A stretch of 64,000 bases of DNA from Xanthomonas arboricola (lineage in GTDB: Bacteria; Pseudomonadota; Gammaproteobacteria; Xanthomonadales; Xanthomonadaceae). Position 1 is the first letter of the stretch. Each line of letters starts with the position of its first letter. A model generated the notes under the pieces. The model saw nothing but the letters and a program-made list of their open reading frames with translations. It had not been told where the DNA came from and searched no databases. Positions 9,199 to 18,348 of this stretch are shown piece by piece. Both the position numbers and the translations under genes were made by a program. Location of the stretch: the NCBI RefSeq assembly GCF_002940665.1, contig NZ_MIGY01000001.1, forward strand, positions 496,001 through 560,000, in the 5' to 3' direction.

Positions 9199-10997
9199 GC
9201 AGTGCCGCCGACCAACGCTATATCGCCACCCGCATCATCGATGCCTGCCTGCGCGAGGACCTGCGCGGGATCGCCACCCGCGGCAGCGCCGCAACGCCCG
9301 AGGCAGGCGTGCTGGCGGCATGGACCGACCCCAGCCCGGTGGAGGGTTGGTGGCGCATCGCGCATCTGCCCGATGGCACGCTGTGGTTGCCGATCCATCG
9401 GCAGGGCTATCTGCAGGACATCAGTGCCTGCGGCGACAGCTGGATCGTGCAGGGCGCCGATGGCGCGCATGTCGAACGCGGTGCGCAGGCGTGGCTGCAA
9501 CGCATGAGCGCGCAACTGGACACGCAGACCCAGCAGCTGCATCGCGCCTACGCCGAAGAAGCCGAATGCGCTGCCGCCCACCTGGGCCTGGCGCGCCAGG
9601 CCTACGACGCGCAGGCGCCTGCGCTGCTCAACGCATTGCAGCACGCAGATGCGGCCGAGCGTGCGTACCGCTGCGATCAACTGGCCAGCTATCGCGATCA
9701 TCCGTTCTATCCCACCGCACGTGCCAAGGCCGGGCTGGATGCCTCGGAACTGCGCGATTACGCGCCGGAATTTGCGCCCACCTTCGCGTTGCGCTGGCTG
9801 GCGGTTCCGCGTGCGCAGGTCAGCTGCACCAGCGCCACGCCGGCCGAGTTGTGGCCGGACTTCGCCACGCTGGGCCTGCCGCCTGCGTTGGCCGGCACGC
9901 ATGTCGCCTGGCCGGTGCATCCGCTGGTGTGGGCGCGGCTGGAGCAGGACGGGTTTGCACTGCCGCCAGGCACACTGCGGGCGCCGCAGGCCTGGCTGGA
10001 GGTGCGCCCCACCCTGTCGGTCCGCACGCTGGTGCCGCTGCAGCATCCGCAGCTGCATCTCAAGCTGCCGATTCCGATGCGCACGCTGGGCGCGCTCAAT
10101 CTGCGCCTGATCAAGCCCTCCACGCTGTACGACGGCCACTGGCTGGAGCGCGCACTGCGGCGCATCGATGCGCTGGATCCGGCCTTGCGCGGCCGTTGCG
10201 TGTTCGTGGACGAGTCGCATGGCGGGCATGTGGGACAGACCCGTCATCTGGCCTATCTGCTGCGGCGCTACCCACCGCTGGGCGACGCCACGCTGGTACC
10301 GGTGGCCGCGCTGTGCGCGCGCTTGCCCGATGGCCGGCCGATGGCGATCCACCTGGCCGAGCGCTTTGCGCAGGGCGATGTGCTCGGCTGGTGGCGCGCG
10401 TACACCGAGCTGATGCTGGCGGTGCATCTGCGCCTGTGGCTGCGCTACGGCATCGCCCTGGAAGCCAATCAGCAGAACAGCGTGCTGGTCTACGCCGATG
10501 GCCAGGCGACGCGGCTGCTGATGAAGGACAACGACGCCGCGCGCATCGCAATGCCGCAGTTGCGCGCACAGCTGCCGGATCTGGACGCGTTGGGCCCGCT
10601 GCACGATGCGCGCATCGCGGTGGACGCGCCGCAAGCCCTGGCGCAGATGTTCTGCACCATCGTGCTGCAGCTGGACCTGCAGGCAGTGCTGGAAGGCCTG
10701 GCCGAATGGCAGCCGGCGTTGCGCGCGCCGCTGTACACGCAGTTGCAGACGCAGTTCGCATTGACGCTGGCGCAACTGGACGTCGAGGGCATCGACACCG
10801 GCCCCGCACGCCGCCTGCTGGCCGCACCGCGGCTGCCGGTGAAGTACCTGCTCAGCGCCGGCAGCCTGCTCAGCAAACAGCTCACTGGTGCGAGCGACAT
10901 CAACAAGTTCTACGGCGATAGCGCGCCCAATCCCTTCGGCGACGCCTTCGCTGGCGTGCAGCGGAGGCCGACCCGGCAGGCCGGTGCCCAGCGATGA
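9195..10997 (+). CDS. IucA/IucC-family NIS siderophore synthetase (PvsB-like)
   Basis: The 600-residue enzyme belongs to the NRPS-independent siderophore (NIS) synthetase family, which adenylates a carboxylate of citrate or 2-oxoglutarate and condenses it with an amine or alcohol. Visible motifs are DHPFYPTARAKAG (the GHPxHPxxKxRxG-type ATP-binding element), VAWPVHPLVW, PTLSVRTL, and the C-terminal YGIALEANQQN followed by LLMKDNDAAR. Length is normal for the family. The ATG at 9195 overlaps the preceding stop, and its own TGA overlaps the exporter start (ATGA at 10994). By position it corresponds to PvsB of vibrioferrin synthesis, thought to act with the second synthetase in this operon. The exact substrate is inferred. 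Confidence 0.88.
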   Translation: MSSAADQRYIATRIIDACLREDLRGIATRGSAATPEAGVLAAWTDPSPVEGWWRIAHLPDGTLWLPIHRQGYLQDISACGDSWIVQGADGAHVERGAQAWLQRMSAQLDTQTQQLHRAYAEEAECAAAHLGLARQAYDAQAPALLNALQHADAAERAYRCDQLASYRDHPFYPTARAKAGLDASELRDYAPEFAPTFALRWLAVPRAQVSCTSATPAELWPDFATLGLPPALAGTHVAWPVHPLVWARLEQDGFALPPGTLRAPQAWLEVRPTLSVRTLVPLQHPQLHLKLPIPMRTLGALNLRLIKPSTLYDGHWLERALRRIDALDPALRGRCVFVDESHGGHVGQTRHLAYLLRRYPPLGDATLVPVAALCARLPDGRPMAIHLAERFAQGDVLGWWRAYTELMLAVHLRLWLRYGIALEANQQNSVLVYADGQATRLLMKDNDAARIAMPQLRAQLPDLDALGPLHDARIAVDAPQALAQMFCTIVLQLDLQAVLEGLAEWQPALRAPLYTQLQTQFALTLAQLDVEGIDTGPARRLLAAPRLPVKYLLSAGSLLSKQLTGASDINKFYGDSAPNPFGDAFAGVQRRPTRQAGAQR

Positions 10998-12202
10998 AGC
11001 GCGTCCTGGGCCCGGTGCTGGCCGCGCATTACCTGGCCGCCTTCACCGCATTGGGCATGCCGTTGTTTCTGCCGCAGGTGCTGGCCGAACTGGCACCGTC
11101 TGCGGCGGTTGGCTGGAGCGGCGTGCTGTACGTGTTGCCGACGCTGTGCACCGCGTTGACGGCCGGCACCTGGGGGCGCCTGGCCGACCGCTATGGACGC
11201 AAGCGCTCGTTGCTGCGTGCGCAACTGGGGCTGGCGCTGGGCTTTGCGATCGCCGGCTTCGCGCCGTCGCTGACCTGGCTGGTGATCGGCCTAATCGTGC
11301 AGGGCACCTGCGGCGGCTCGCTGGCGGCGGCCAATGCGTACCTGGCCAGCCAGCCGCAGGCCGGCCCGCTGGCGCGCGCGCTCGACTGGACGCAGTACTC
11401 GGCGCGCCTGGCGATGGTCAGCGCGCCTGCGTTGCTGGGCCTGGCCGTGGCGCTTGGCCCGGCGCAGTCGCTGTATCGCGCGCTTGCGCTGCTGCCGCTG
11501 TTGGCGTTCGCGCTGACCTGGCGTCTGCCAGCCGACCGGCCTGCACAGCGGCCGACAGCGTCCGCTGCGCAGCCGACACCCCCCGGGCTTGCAACTGCGT
11601 CGGCGCGGTCGGCGTCAGCACCCACCACCACAGCGGCCAGCGCACTGTGGCCTGCGTTGCTGATCGCGCAGTTTCTGTTCTGCTTCGCGATGGTGGTGAC
11701 CTTCCCCTACTTCATCCCGTATGCGCTGGCGCGCGGCGCCGGCCACGACGCGCTGGCCGGCCTGCTCTACAGCCTGCCGCACCTGGTCTATCTGGTGGTG
11801 CTGCCTTGGTGGCGGCGCGGTGATGGCGAGGCCTGGCTGGTGCCCGGCCTGGTGCTGTTCGCGCTGGCCTGCCTGTGGCAGGCGATGCTGCACGACGCCA
11901 TCGCATTGGCAGCGGCACGGCTGCTGTTCGGGTTCGGCATGTTGTTCGGCCTGCGTGGGCTCAACCGCAGCCTGGCGCTCGTCGCCAGCGGGCATGGCGC
12001 CGGGCGTTTGTTCGGCCGCTTCGATGCGTGCGGCAAATGGGCCGGCGTGTTCGCCGGTGCCGCTGCCGGCGCGCTGGCCCAGGCGGCCGGCCCTGCCACC
12101 CCCTTCCTGGCTGCCGCGCTGGCTGCGGCGGCCGCTGCGCTCACCGTTCTGGTGCGCTTCCCCTCGAGGAGATCCGCCGATGTCGCCGCACACGATGCAT
12201 GA
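10994..12202 (+). CDS. MFS exporter of the siderophore (PvsC-like)
   Basis: The 402-residue inner-membrane protein has about twelve hydrophobic segments and the MFS loop 2-3 signature GRLADRYGRKRSL near residues 57-69. It sits between the two siderophore synthetases, exactly where pvsC, the vibrioferrin exporter, sits in Vibrio. Export of the finished siderophore from cytoplasm to periplasm is therefore the likely role. A Pro/Ala/Thr-rich linker at about residues 182-215 separates the two six-helix halves. Its start overlaps the upstream stop by four bases, and its end overlaps the next gene by 23 bases, so expression is tightly coupled. Confidence 0.87.
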   Translation: MKRVLGPVLAAHYLAAFTALGMPLFLPQVLAELAPSAAVGWSGVLYVLPTLCTALTAGTWGRLADRYGRKRSLLRAQLGLALGFAIAGFAPSLTWLVIGLIVQGTCGGSLAAANAYLASQPQAGPLARALDWTQYSARLAMVSAPALLGLAVALGPAQSLYRALALLPLLAFALTWRLPADRPAQRPTASAAQPTPPGLATASARSASAPTTTAASALWPALLIAQFLFCFAMVVTFPYFIPYALARGAGHDALAGLLYSLPHLVYLVVLPWWRRGDGEAWLVPGLVLFALACLWQAMLHDAIALAAARLLFGFGMLFGLRGLNRSLALVASGHGAGRLFGRFDACGKWAGVFAGAAAGALAQAAGPATPFLAAALAAAAAALTVLVRFPSRRSADVAAHDA

Positions 12203-13949
12203 CCCCTGGTACGACAGCATGGCCGACGCGCAGGCCTGCAGTTGCTGGTTGAACTGCTACCTGCGCGAGTTCGCGATTCCGCAGCGCGCAGTGGACTTCG
12301 ATTACCGCGGGCTGGACCGCCCCGGCCCGCGCGTGGCCGAGCAGCGCTGGCTGCGGATCGCGCTGGGCGATACCGGCGCGCTGTGCGTGCGCATTGCCTA
12401 TGCCGATCGCCTGGGCCGCTGCCGCTTTGCCTCCACGCCATTTCTCAAGGGCGCCGGCCAACCGTGGCAGAGCCTGGATGCGCATGCCCTGGCGCGTTGC
12501 CTGCTGCAGGCGCTGGGCAGCACGCAGGCGGTCAACCCGGAACTGCTCGCGCAAAGCGCCAACAGTGTGGCGATCACTGCCGCACTGCTGCGCCAGGCAC
12601 ATGGCACCGCCGCGACCGGCGAGGCGATGATCGACGCCGAACAATCGATGCTGTGGGGGCATGCCTTGCATCCCACGCCCAAGAGCCGCGAAGGCGTCGA
12701 CCTGGCGCAGGTGCTTGCCTGCGCGCCGGAAGCGCGCGCCGCGTTCCAGCTGTTCTGGTTCCGCATCGACCCACGGCTGCTGCGCATGCAGGGCCGCGAT
12801 GTGCGTGCCAGCCTGCGGCAGCTGTCCGGCAGCGACGCGTTGTATCCCTGTCATCCGTGGGAAGCGCAGCGCCTGCTCGACGACCCGCTGCTGCGCACCC
12901 TGCAGGCGCGCGGGCTGATCGAGCCTGTCGGCATGCTGGGCGAGGCACTGCGCCCCACCTCGTCGGTGCGCACGCTGTATCACCCGGAACTGGACTATTT
13001 CCTCAAGTGCTCGGTGCACGTGCGGTTGACCAACTGCGTGCGCAAGAACGCCTGGTACGAGCTGGAAAGTGCGGTCGCGCTCACCGAGCTGCTGGCACCG
13101 AGCTGGCGTGCGCTGGCGGTGCAGGTGCCGGGCTTCGATGTGATGCTGGAGCCTGCGGCCACCTCGCTGGAGGTCGCCCAGGTCGATCCCGCCTTGCACG
13201 ACGCCGACCCGCTGGCGGCGCGTGGCCTGTCGGAGAGCTTCGGCATTTTGTACCGGCAGACCGTGCCCGCCGCGCAACGCGCGCGCTGGCAGCCGCAGGT
13301 GGCCGCCGCGTTGTTCACCTGCGATGCGCAGGGCAACAGCGTGTGCGCGTCCAGGCTGCAGGCATTGGGCGGCGCGCAGATGGATCGCCACACCGCCACG
13401 CTGCTGTGGTTCCGCGCCTATGCCGGCTTGCTGCTGGATGGGGTGTGGAGCGCCCTGTTCCAGCACGGCATCGCGCTGGAACCGCATCTGCAGAACACCG
13501 TGATCGGGTGTGCCGATGGCTGGCCGACGCGGGTATGGATCCGCGACCTGGAAGGCACCAAGCTGCTTGCACATCACTGGCCCGCCACGCGCTTGCAGGG
13601 CGTGGGCGAACGCGCGCGGCAATCGCTGTATTACACGCCGGAACAGGGCTGGAATCGCGTGGCGTATTGCGCGCTGGTCAACAATCTGGCCGAGGCGATC
13701 TTCCATCTGACCGAAGGCGATGCCGCGCTGGACGCGCGCCTGTGGCAATGCGTGGGCGAGCTCGCCGCGCGCTGGCAACAGCGCCATGGCACGCAAGCCG
13801 CGCTGCAGGGCCTGCTCGACGGCGCGCCGCTGCCCGGCAAGAACAACCTGGGCACGCGGCTGTGGCAACGCGCCGATCGACACTCCGACTACACACCGCT
13901 GCCCAACCCGATCCCACGCATCGCAGCGGCGCGGCGGGTGGCTGCATGA
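12180..13949 (+). CDS. IucA/IucC-family NIS siderophore synthetase (PvsD-like)
   Basis: This second NIS synthetase (589 residues) shows stronger family consensus than the first. It has LWGHALHPTPKSREG near residues 158-172, YPCHPWEAQRLL, TSSVRTLYHP, VRLTNCVRKN and the C-terminal FQHGIALEPHLQNT. PvsD and the related AcsD of achromobactin condense citrate with L-serine, so that step is the likely one here. The start at 12180 is supported by GAGGAG eight bases upstream; MHDPWY at 12195 is an alternative. It overlaps the exporter gene by 23 bases and ends in an ATGA overlap with the decarboxylase. The order synthetase, exporter, synthetase, decarboxylase is that of vibrioferrin operons. Confidence 0.9.
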   Translation: MSPHTMHDPWYDSMADAQACSCWLNCYLREFAIPQRAVDFDYRGLDRPGPRVAEQRWLRIALGDTGALCVRIAYADRLGRCRFASTPFLKGAGQPWQSLDAHALARCLLQALGSTQAVNPELLAQSANSVAITAALLRQAHGTAATGEAMIDAEQSMLWGHALHPTPKSREGVDLAQVLACAPEARAAFQLFWFRIDPRLLRMQGRDVRASLRQLSGSDALYPCHPWEAQRLLDDPLLRTLQARGLIEPVGMLGEALRPTSSVRTLYHPELDYFLKCSVHVRLTNCVRKNAWYELESAVALTELLAPSWRALAVQVPGFDVMLEPAATSLEVAQVDPALHDADPLAARGLSESFGILYRQTVPAAQRARWQPQVAAALFTCDAQGNSVCASRLQALGGAQMDRHTATLLWFRAYAGLLLDGVWSALFQHGIALEPHLQNTVIGCADGWPTRVWIRDLEGTKLLAHHWPATRLQGVGERARQSLYYTPEQGWNRVAYCALVNNLAEAIFHLTEGDAALDARLWQCVGELAARWQQRHGTQAALQGLLDGAPLPGKNNLGTRLWQRADRHSDYTPLPNPIPRIAAARRVAA

Positions 13950-15142
13950 GCCTGCGCATCGACACTGACGCAGTGATGCAGGCGTTGCCGGGCATCCGCG
14001 ACCAAAGCGATGGCCCGCTGTGCGCCTACGTCTACGACCTGGCCGCGCTGGATGCGCATGCGGCCTGGATGCGCGCGCAACTGCCGCCCGCCTGCGAGCT
14101 GTTCTACGCGGCAAAAGCCAATGCGGAGCCGCCGATCCTGCATACGCTCGCCCCGCACGTGGATGGTTTCGAGGCGGCCTCCGGCGGCGAACTGGCCTGG
14201 CTGCATCGGCAACAACCCCGGGCCGCGTTGTTGTTCGGCGGCCCGGGCAAGCTCGATAACGAACTGGCCCAGGCCGCCGCGCTGCCCGACTGCACCGTGC
14301 ATGTGGAAAGCCTGGGCGAACTGGAACGCCTGGCTGCGATCGCCGCGCAGGCCGGCCGCTGCATGCCGGTGTTCCTGCGCATGAACATCGCCGTGCCCGG
14401 CGCGCAGAGCACGCGCCTGATGATGGGCGGGCAGCCCTCGCCGTTCGGCCTGGACCCGGACGACCTGGACGCGGCGATGCAACGGCTGCGGGCCAGCCCC
14501 TCGCTGCGGCTGGAAGGCTTCCATTTCCACCTGATGTCGCACCAGCGCGATGCCGGCGCGCAACTGCATCTGATCGCCGCCTACCTGCGCACCGTGCAGC
14601 AGTGGCGGCAGGCCTACGCGCTCGGCCCGTTGCGGGTGAATGCAGGCGGCGGCTTCGGTGTGGATTATCTGGCGCCGGAATCGTCGTTCGACTGGGCCGG
14701 CTTCTGCGCCGGCTTGCCTGCCTTGCTACGCGACCACGGCCAGGCGCTGCGGCTGCGGCTGGAACCCGGGCGCTATGTCAGCGCCAGTTGCGGCTGGTAT
14801 CTGATGGACGTGCTGGACCTCAAGCGCAGCCACGGCGCGTGGTTTGCGATCGCCCGCGGCGGCACCCACCACTTCCGCACCCCGGCCGCGCAGGGCCACG
14901 ATCACCCGTTCCGTGTGTTGCGTGGCGGGCGTGCGCCCGTGCTGCGCGACACACCGGTCACCCTGGTCGGGCAGCTGTGCACGCCCAAGGACGTGCTGGC
15001 GCGCAACCAACCTATCGCGGCGCTGGCACCGGGCGACTGCCTGGCCTTCCCGCTGGCCGGGGCGTATGCGTGGAATATCTCGCACCAGCAGTTCCTGATG
15101 CATCCGCCGCCGCAGATGGTGTTCCTGCCGGTTGCGGCGTAG
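13946..15142 (+). CDS. PLP-dependent decarboxylase of siderophore biosynthesis (PvsE/SbnH-like)
   Basis: The 398-residue enzyme is a fold-III (alanine-racemase-type) PLP decarboxylase of the ornithine/diaminopimelate family. The PLP lysine lies in LFYAAKANAEP (Lys57). ASGGELAW and the glycine-rich VNAGGGFGVDY are also present, with the C-terminal PKDVLAR region. In vibrioferrin synthesis the equivalent enzyme, PvsE, is thought to decarboxylate the citryl-serine intermediate to the ethanolamine derivative, as SbnH does with a citryl-diaminopropionate. Its ATG overlaps the preceding TGA. It is the last gene of the operon and is convergent with the cobalamin receptor gene. No clear terminator was seen in the 269-base gap downstream. 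Confidence 0.88.
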   Translation: MSLRIDTDAVMQALPGIRDQSDGPLCAYVYDLAALDAHAAWMRAQLPPACELFYAAKANAEPPILHTLAPHVDGFEAASGGELAWLHRQQPRAALLFGGPGKLDNELAQAAALPDCTVHVESLGELERLAAIAAQAGRCMPVFLRMNIAVPGAQSTRLMMGGQPSPFGLDPDDLDAAMQRLRASPSLRLEGFHFHLMSHQRDAGAQLHLIAAYLRTVQQWRQAYALGPLRVNAGGGFGVDYLAPESSFDWAGFCAGLPALLRDHGQALRLRLEPGRYVSASCGWYLMDVLDLKRSHGAWFAIARGGTHHFRTPAAQGHDHPFRVLRGGRAPVLRDTPVTLVGQLCTPKDVLARNQPIAALAPGDCLAFPLAGAYAWNISHQQFLMHPPPQMVFLPVAA

Positions 15143-15411
15143 GTGGCGGCATCGGCGTCCGTCGCAGGCCTGACCGGCACGCGGATGTCGGCACGCAGTT
15201 CTGCAGCTGCCTCCGCTTCGGTGGTCGTCCAGGGAGAGATGGCGCATCGCGCAGCACGCGGCGGCTATCGGGTGACCACTGCGCGAGCGCCAGTCGAACG
15301 CGTCTTCCAGACCCGCATGCGCGCCCACATGACGCAGCACCGCATGCGCGCCGCCGTCGAGCTGGCGCAGTCGCAGCATCGTACAACGCCGCGCCCGGCC
15401 ACCGGCCGCGC

Positions 15412-17289
15412 TTACTGCGCGGCCTGATAACGCAATGTCAGCAGATAATTGCGCCCCGGCTGCGCATACCAACGTGCGGTTTCGTACTGGCGATCGAACA
15501 CGTTGTTGGCGGTGAGCGCCACCTTCCAATTCGCAGTCACTGCATAGCTCACGCGCAGATCCAGCAACCCGTAACCGGCCAGGCGCTCGGTGTTGGCCAG
15601 ATCGTCGAAGCGCTTGCCGGACCCGAACAGGCTCGCGCCGACGCCGAATGCACCGAAGTTGCGGTCCGCATCGATGCGCCCGCTCTGCCGCGCACGCCGC
15701 GGCAACCAGTTGCCGTTGTTGACCTCGCCATCGGCCTGCGGCTGCAGCCAGGTCAAGGCGCTGCGCACGGTCCAGCCGGCCAGCTCGGTGGCGTAGCCGG
15801 CTTCCACGCCGCGGATGCGCGCCTGATCGATATTGTTCGGCTGCCCGAACGGATGCGCCGCATCCACCAACGACGCGTCGTAGGCAATCAGATCGTCGAT
15901 GCGGGTCTGGAACGCGCTCAGCGTCCAGGTGCCCCAGCCGTAGCTGCCGCGCAGGCCAAGCTCGGCGCTGCTGGAGGTTTCCGGCCCCAGCAACGGGTTG
16001 CCGAAGTCGGGGTAATACAACTCGTTGAAGGTCGGCGCCTTGAACGCGGTGCCGTAGCTGGCGGTCAGGCGCAGATGCTCGGCAACATCCCAGCCCCACA
16101 GCAGGCTGCCGGTGGTCTTGCCGCCGAACTGGCTGTTGTCGTTGCGACGCAGGCTGGCCTGCAACGACTGCGCACCGAAGCTCTGCTGCCACTGCGCGAA
16201 TGCGGCGCGGTCGATGCGGCTGTCGGCATCGTAATTGTCGCTGCTGGTGATGGCGTCGCGCTGCCAGTCGAAGCCGACCGTGAACAGGCCCGCGCCGGCA
16301 GCGATATCGGCCTGCAACGCGCCCTGCTTGCGGCGGGTGTCGTAGGTGGACAGATACGCACCGTCGTAATACGCATCGCTGAAGTCGGAACTGCTGCCGA
16401 CGCTGGCAGTGAGCTTGAGCGCATCGGTGGGTGCGTAACGCACACGGCCACCGACCGCCTGCTGCACGCCCTTGGACAGGTTGCCGCCGAAGGCCGAGCC
16501 GTCGTATTCGTTGCGGCTTTGCGCGCGCAAGGCATGCACGTCGGCGTCCCACTGGCGATTGAAGCGCCAGCCGCCCTGCACGCTCAGCGAATCGTTGCGG
16601 TAGCCATCGCGATCCGCGTCGTAGTCGCTGGAACTGGTGTCCAGATACGCGTTGATGCCATCGGTTTCGTCATGCACCGCATTGGCCGAATACCAGCCAC
16701 CGCTTTCGCTCAGATCGCCTTCACTGCGCCCGGCCAGGCCCGCGCTATAGCGGCGCGCATTGTCGCTGCCGGCCGCTACGCTGAAGGTGGGCACGACGCG
16801 GCCTTGCGGGCGCCGGGTAAAGATCTGGATCACCCCGCCCAGCGCCTCGGAACCGTACAGGCTGGAGAACGGGCCACGCACGATTTCGATGCGCTCGATC
16901 TGCTCGATCGGCAGGTCCTGCAACGCCGCGCCGCCCGAGGTGGCCGAGCCGATGCGCACGCCATCGATCAGCACCACCACCTGGTCGGATTCGGTGCCGC
17001 GCAGGAACAGCGAGGTCGGCTTGCCCGGGCCGCCGTTGTTGGCCAGCGCCACCCCGGCTTCGCCACGCAGCAGGTCCTGCAGCGAATTCACCTGGCGACG
17101 CTCGATCTGCGCGCGGCCGATCACGGTGACCGGCGCCAGCGTCTGGTCCTGGGTCTGCGCAGTACGCGAGGCAGTGACCACGACCTGGTCGAGATCGATG
17201 GCGGCCTCGGCATGGGCCAGGGTGGCCACGCACAGCGACAGCCCCACGGCCAGCACCGCACGACGCGGCAAAACGGAAGAAAGGGACAT
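15412..17289 (-). CDS. btuB: BtuB-like TonB-dependent cobalamin receptor
   Basis: The 625-residue outer-membrane receptor probably imports vitamin B12. It has a signal peptide (residues 1 to about 27, ending AHA) and the TonB box LDQVVVTASR. The plug contains LQDLLRGEAGVALANNGG and RIEIVRGPFSSLYGSEALGG. A barrel of a size typical of BtuB (about 600 residues) ends in LLTLRYQAAQ. Substrate assignment is backed independently by the cobalamin riboswitch in its leader, 128 bases upstream. No BtuCDF transporter or cobinamide salvage genes adjoin it. Confidence 0.93.
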   Translation of the reverse strand: MSLSSVLPRRAVLAVGLSLCVATLAHAEAAIDLDQVVVTASRTAQTQDQTLAPVTVIGRAQIERRQVNSLQDLLRGEAGVALANNGGPGKPTSLFLRGTESDQVVVLIDGVRIGSATSGGAALQDLPIEQIERIEIVRGPFSSLYGSEALGGVIQIFTRRPQGRVVPTFSVAAGSDNARRYSAGLAGRSEGDLSESGGWYSANAVHDETDGINAYLDTSSSDYDADRDGYRNDSLSVQGGWRFNRQWDADVHALRAQSRNEYDGSAFGGNLSKGVQQAVGGRVRYAPTDALKLTASVGSSSDFSDAYYDGAYLSTYDTRRKQGALQADIAAGAGLFTVGFDWQRDAITSSDNYDADSRIDRAAFAQWQQSFGAQSLQASLRRNDNSQFGGKTTGSLLWGWDVAEHLRLTASYGTAFKAPTFNELYYPDFGNPLLGPETSSSAELGLRGSYGWGTWTLSAFQTRIDDLIAYDASLVDAAHPFGQPNNIDQARIRGVEAGYATELAGWTVRSALTWLQPQADGEVNNGNWLPRRARQSGRIDADRNFGAFGVGASLFGSGKRFDDLANTERLAGYGLLDLRVSYAVTANWKVALTANNVFDRQYETARWYAQPGRNYLLTLRYQAAQ

Positions 17290-17417
17290 CGACTGCTGCT
17301 CCTGGAACCGCGCCTACCCGCGCGGGGGCAATGGGGGCGGCAGGCAGCAACGGGCCAGGCGTCCAACGCCGCAGCGCCAGACGATCAAGGCCACGCCCAC
17401 CGCGTGCCGGTTCAATC

Positions 17418-17612
17418 CCTCAGGCCGGTCTCCGGGCTCGCGAGTGGAAGCCTGCGCCTCCGATGCCGCGCCTTCCCATGCGACTGCACAGTGGCGTGTT
17501 GCGGCATCTGACCTCGCCCACCGTTGCGGGGGCAGCTCCGGCATTGCAGCTCGCCAAGGCGATCCGCGCACCGGATTCCCGTTTAAACCACCGCAACTCC
17601 GGCAGTCACCTC
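17418..17612 (-). promoter_or_regulatory. Cobalamin riboswitch upstream of btuB
   Basis: Read on the minus strand, this leader contains the conserved AdoCbl-riboswitch blocks in order. They are a 5' element AAACGGGAATCCGGTG, the B12 box GAGCTGCCCCCGCAACGGTG, a GGGAAGGCG segment, and the 3' block CCCGGAGACCGGCC. The span (about 195 bases) is normal for the class. It ends 128 bases before the btuB start. Binding of adenosylcobalamin would repress receptor synthesis; the exact expression platform is not resolved by eye. Confidence 0.93.
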
Positions 17613-17640
17613 AGGGGCGCGCATGGTAGCAGGATTGTCC

Positions 17641-18348
17641 GGCGGCGCCTCGGCGGTCTCCGGCAACCGGCCAAGCGCAGCGCCACACGCCTGGATGGTG
17701 AATCCCTACTCCCTTCTCCCACCGGGAGAAGGTGCCCCGAAGGGGCGGATGAGGGTACGGAGCGAAGCCTCATGCCATGCTTGGGGACAGTGCATGCAAG
17801 TTTTAGCCAAATGGCAGCGCTGAGCTCGACCTAGCACATGTGAGTGGGCGTCGCCCCCGCCGTACGCTCACCCCAACTCCCGCTCTGCGCCCCGGCCCGC
17901 GCTTGCGGCGCGGGCGCTCCAAGGCACGCGCGCCCATGGCGCGCCAGCTTTGCCTCCTCGCCCCGAAGGGAGAGGGACTTCGAGCCGAACTTCATTGGCG
18001 TGTTCAAGATTTCCGGGTCATGGAAGTGACGTGCCGAGACGGCAGCGTGGCCGGGGATCGGCGGAGAGCGGCACACGGATGTGCCGCGACGGCGAGTCAG
18101 ACAGGATCTCTGCCGAGCCGAAAAGCCGATCCCCGGCCGCGCTGACGCCCTGACCGAAGCTAGTACCGACAGGCAGTGTGCTTCGCCGTACCCTCACCCC
18201 AAGCCCCACTCCGCGCCACGGCCCGCCCTGCCAGCGCGGGGGCACCACGTCACGCGCCGGTGGCACGCAAGCTTCGCCTTGGCGCCACGTTGGAGAGAGG
18301 CCAGCTCGCCCCCTTCGCCTATTCCAACCAGAAAGGGGCTCTAAAACC
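17641..18348. repeat. Gene-free repeat-rich region between btuB leader and the sulfhydrylase gene
   Basis: No credible gene was found in about 700 bases. At 17712-17760 lies a short hairpin repeat (CTTCTCCCACCGGGAGAAG, then GTGCCCCGAAGGGGCGGATGAGGG) that recurs at 62969-63014. At about 17866-17976 and 18187-18300 two related, diverged copies of another element occur in the same orientation. Each begins ...CTCACCCCAA and contains CGGCCCGC, a GC-rich inverted stretch and GCGCCnGnnGGCnCGCnAGCTT. These look like dispersed intergenic repeats of the genus. Confidence 0.6.

Noticed and set aside
15143-15427. 94-residue + strand reading frame after the siderophore decarboxylase
   Set aside because: No start codon signal, no protein-like pattern, and it runs into the 3' end of btuB on the other strand; treated as intergenic.
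14602-17511. 969-residue + strand frame spanning the siderophore decarboxylase end and btuB
   Set aside because: It crosses two real genes on opposite strands and the riboswitch; no start signal and no recognisable domains.
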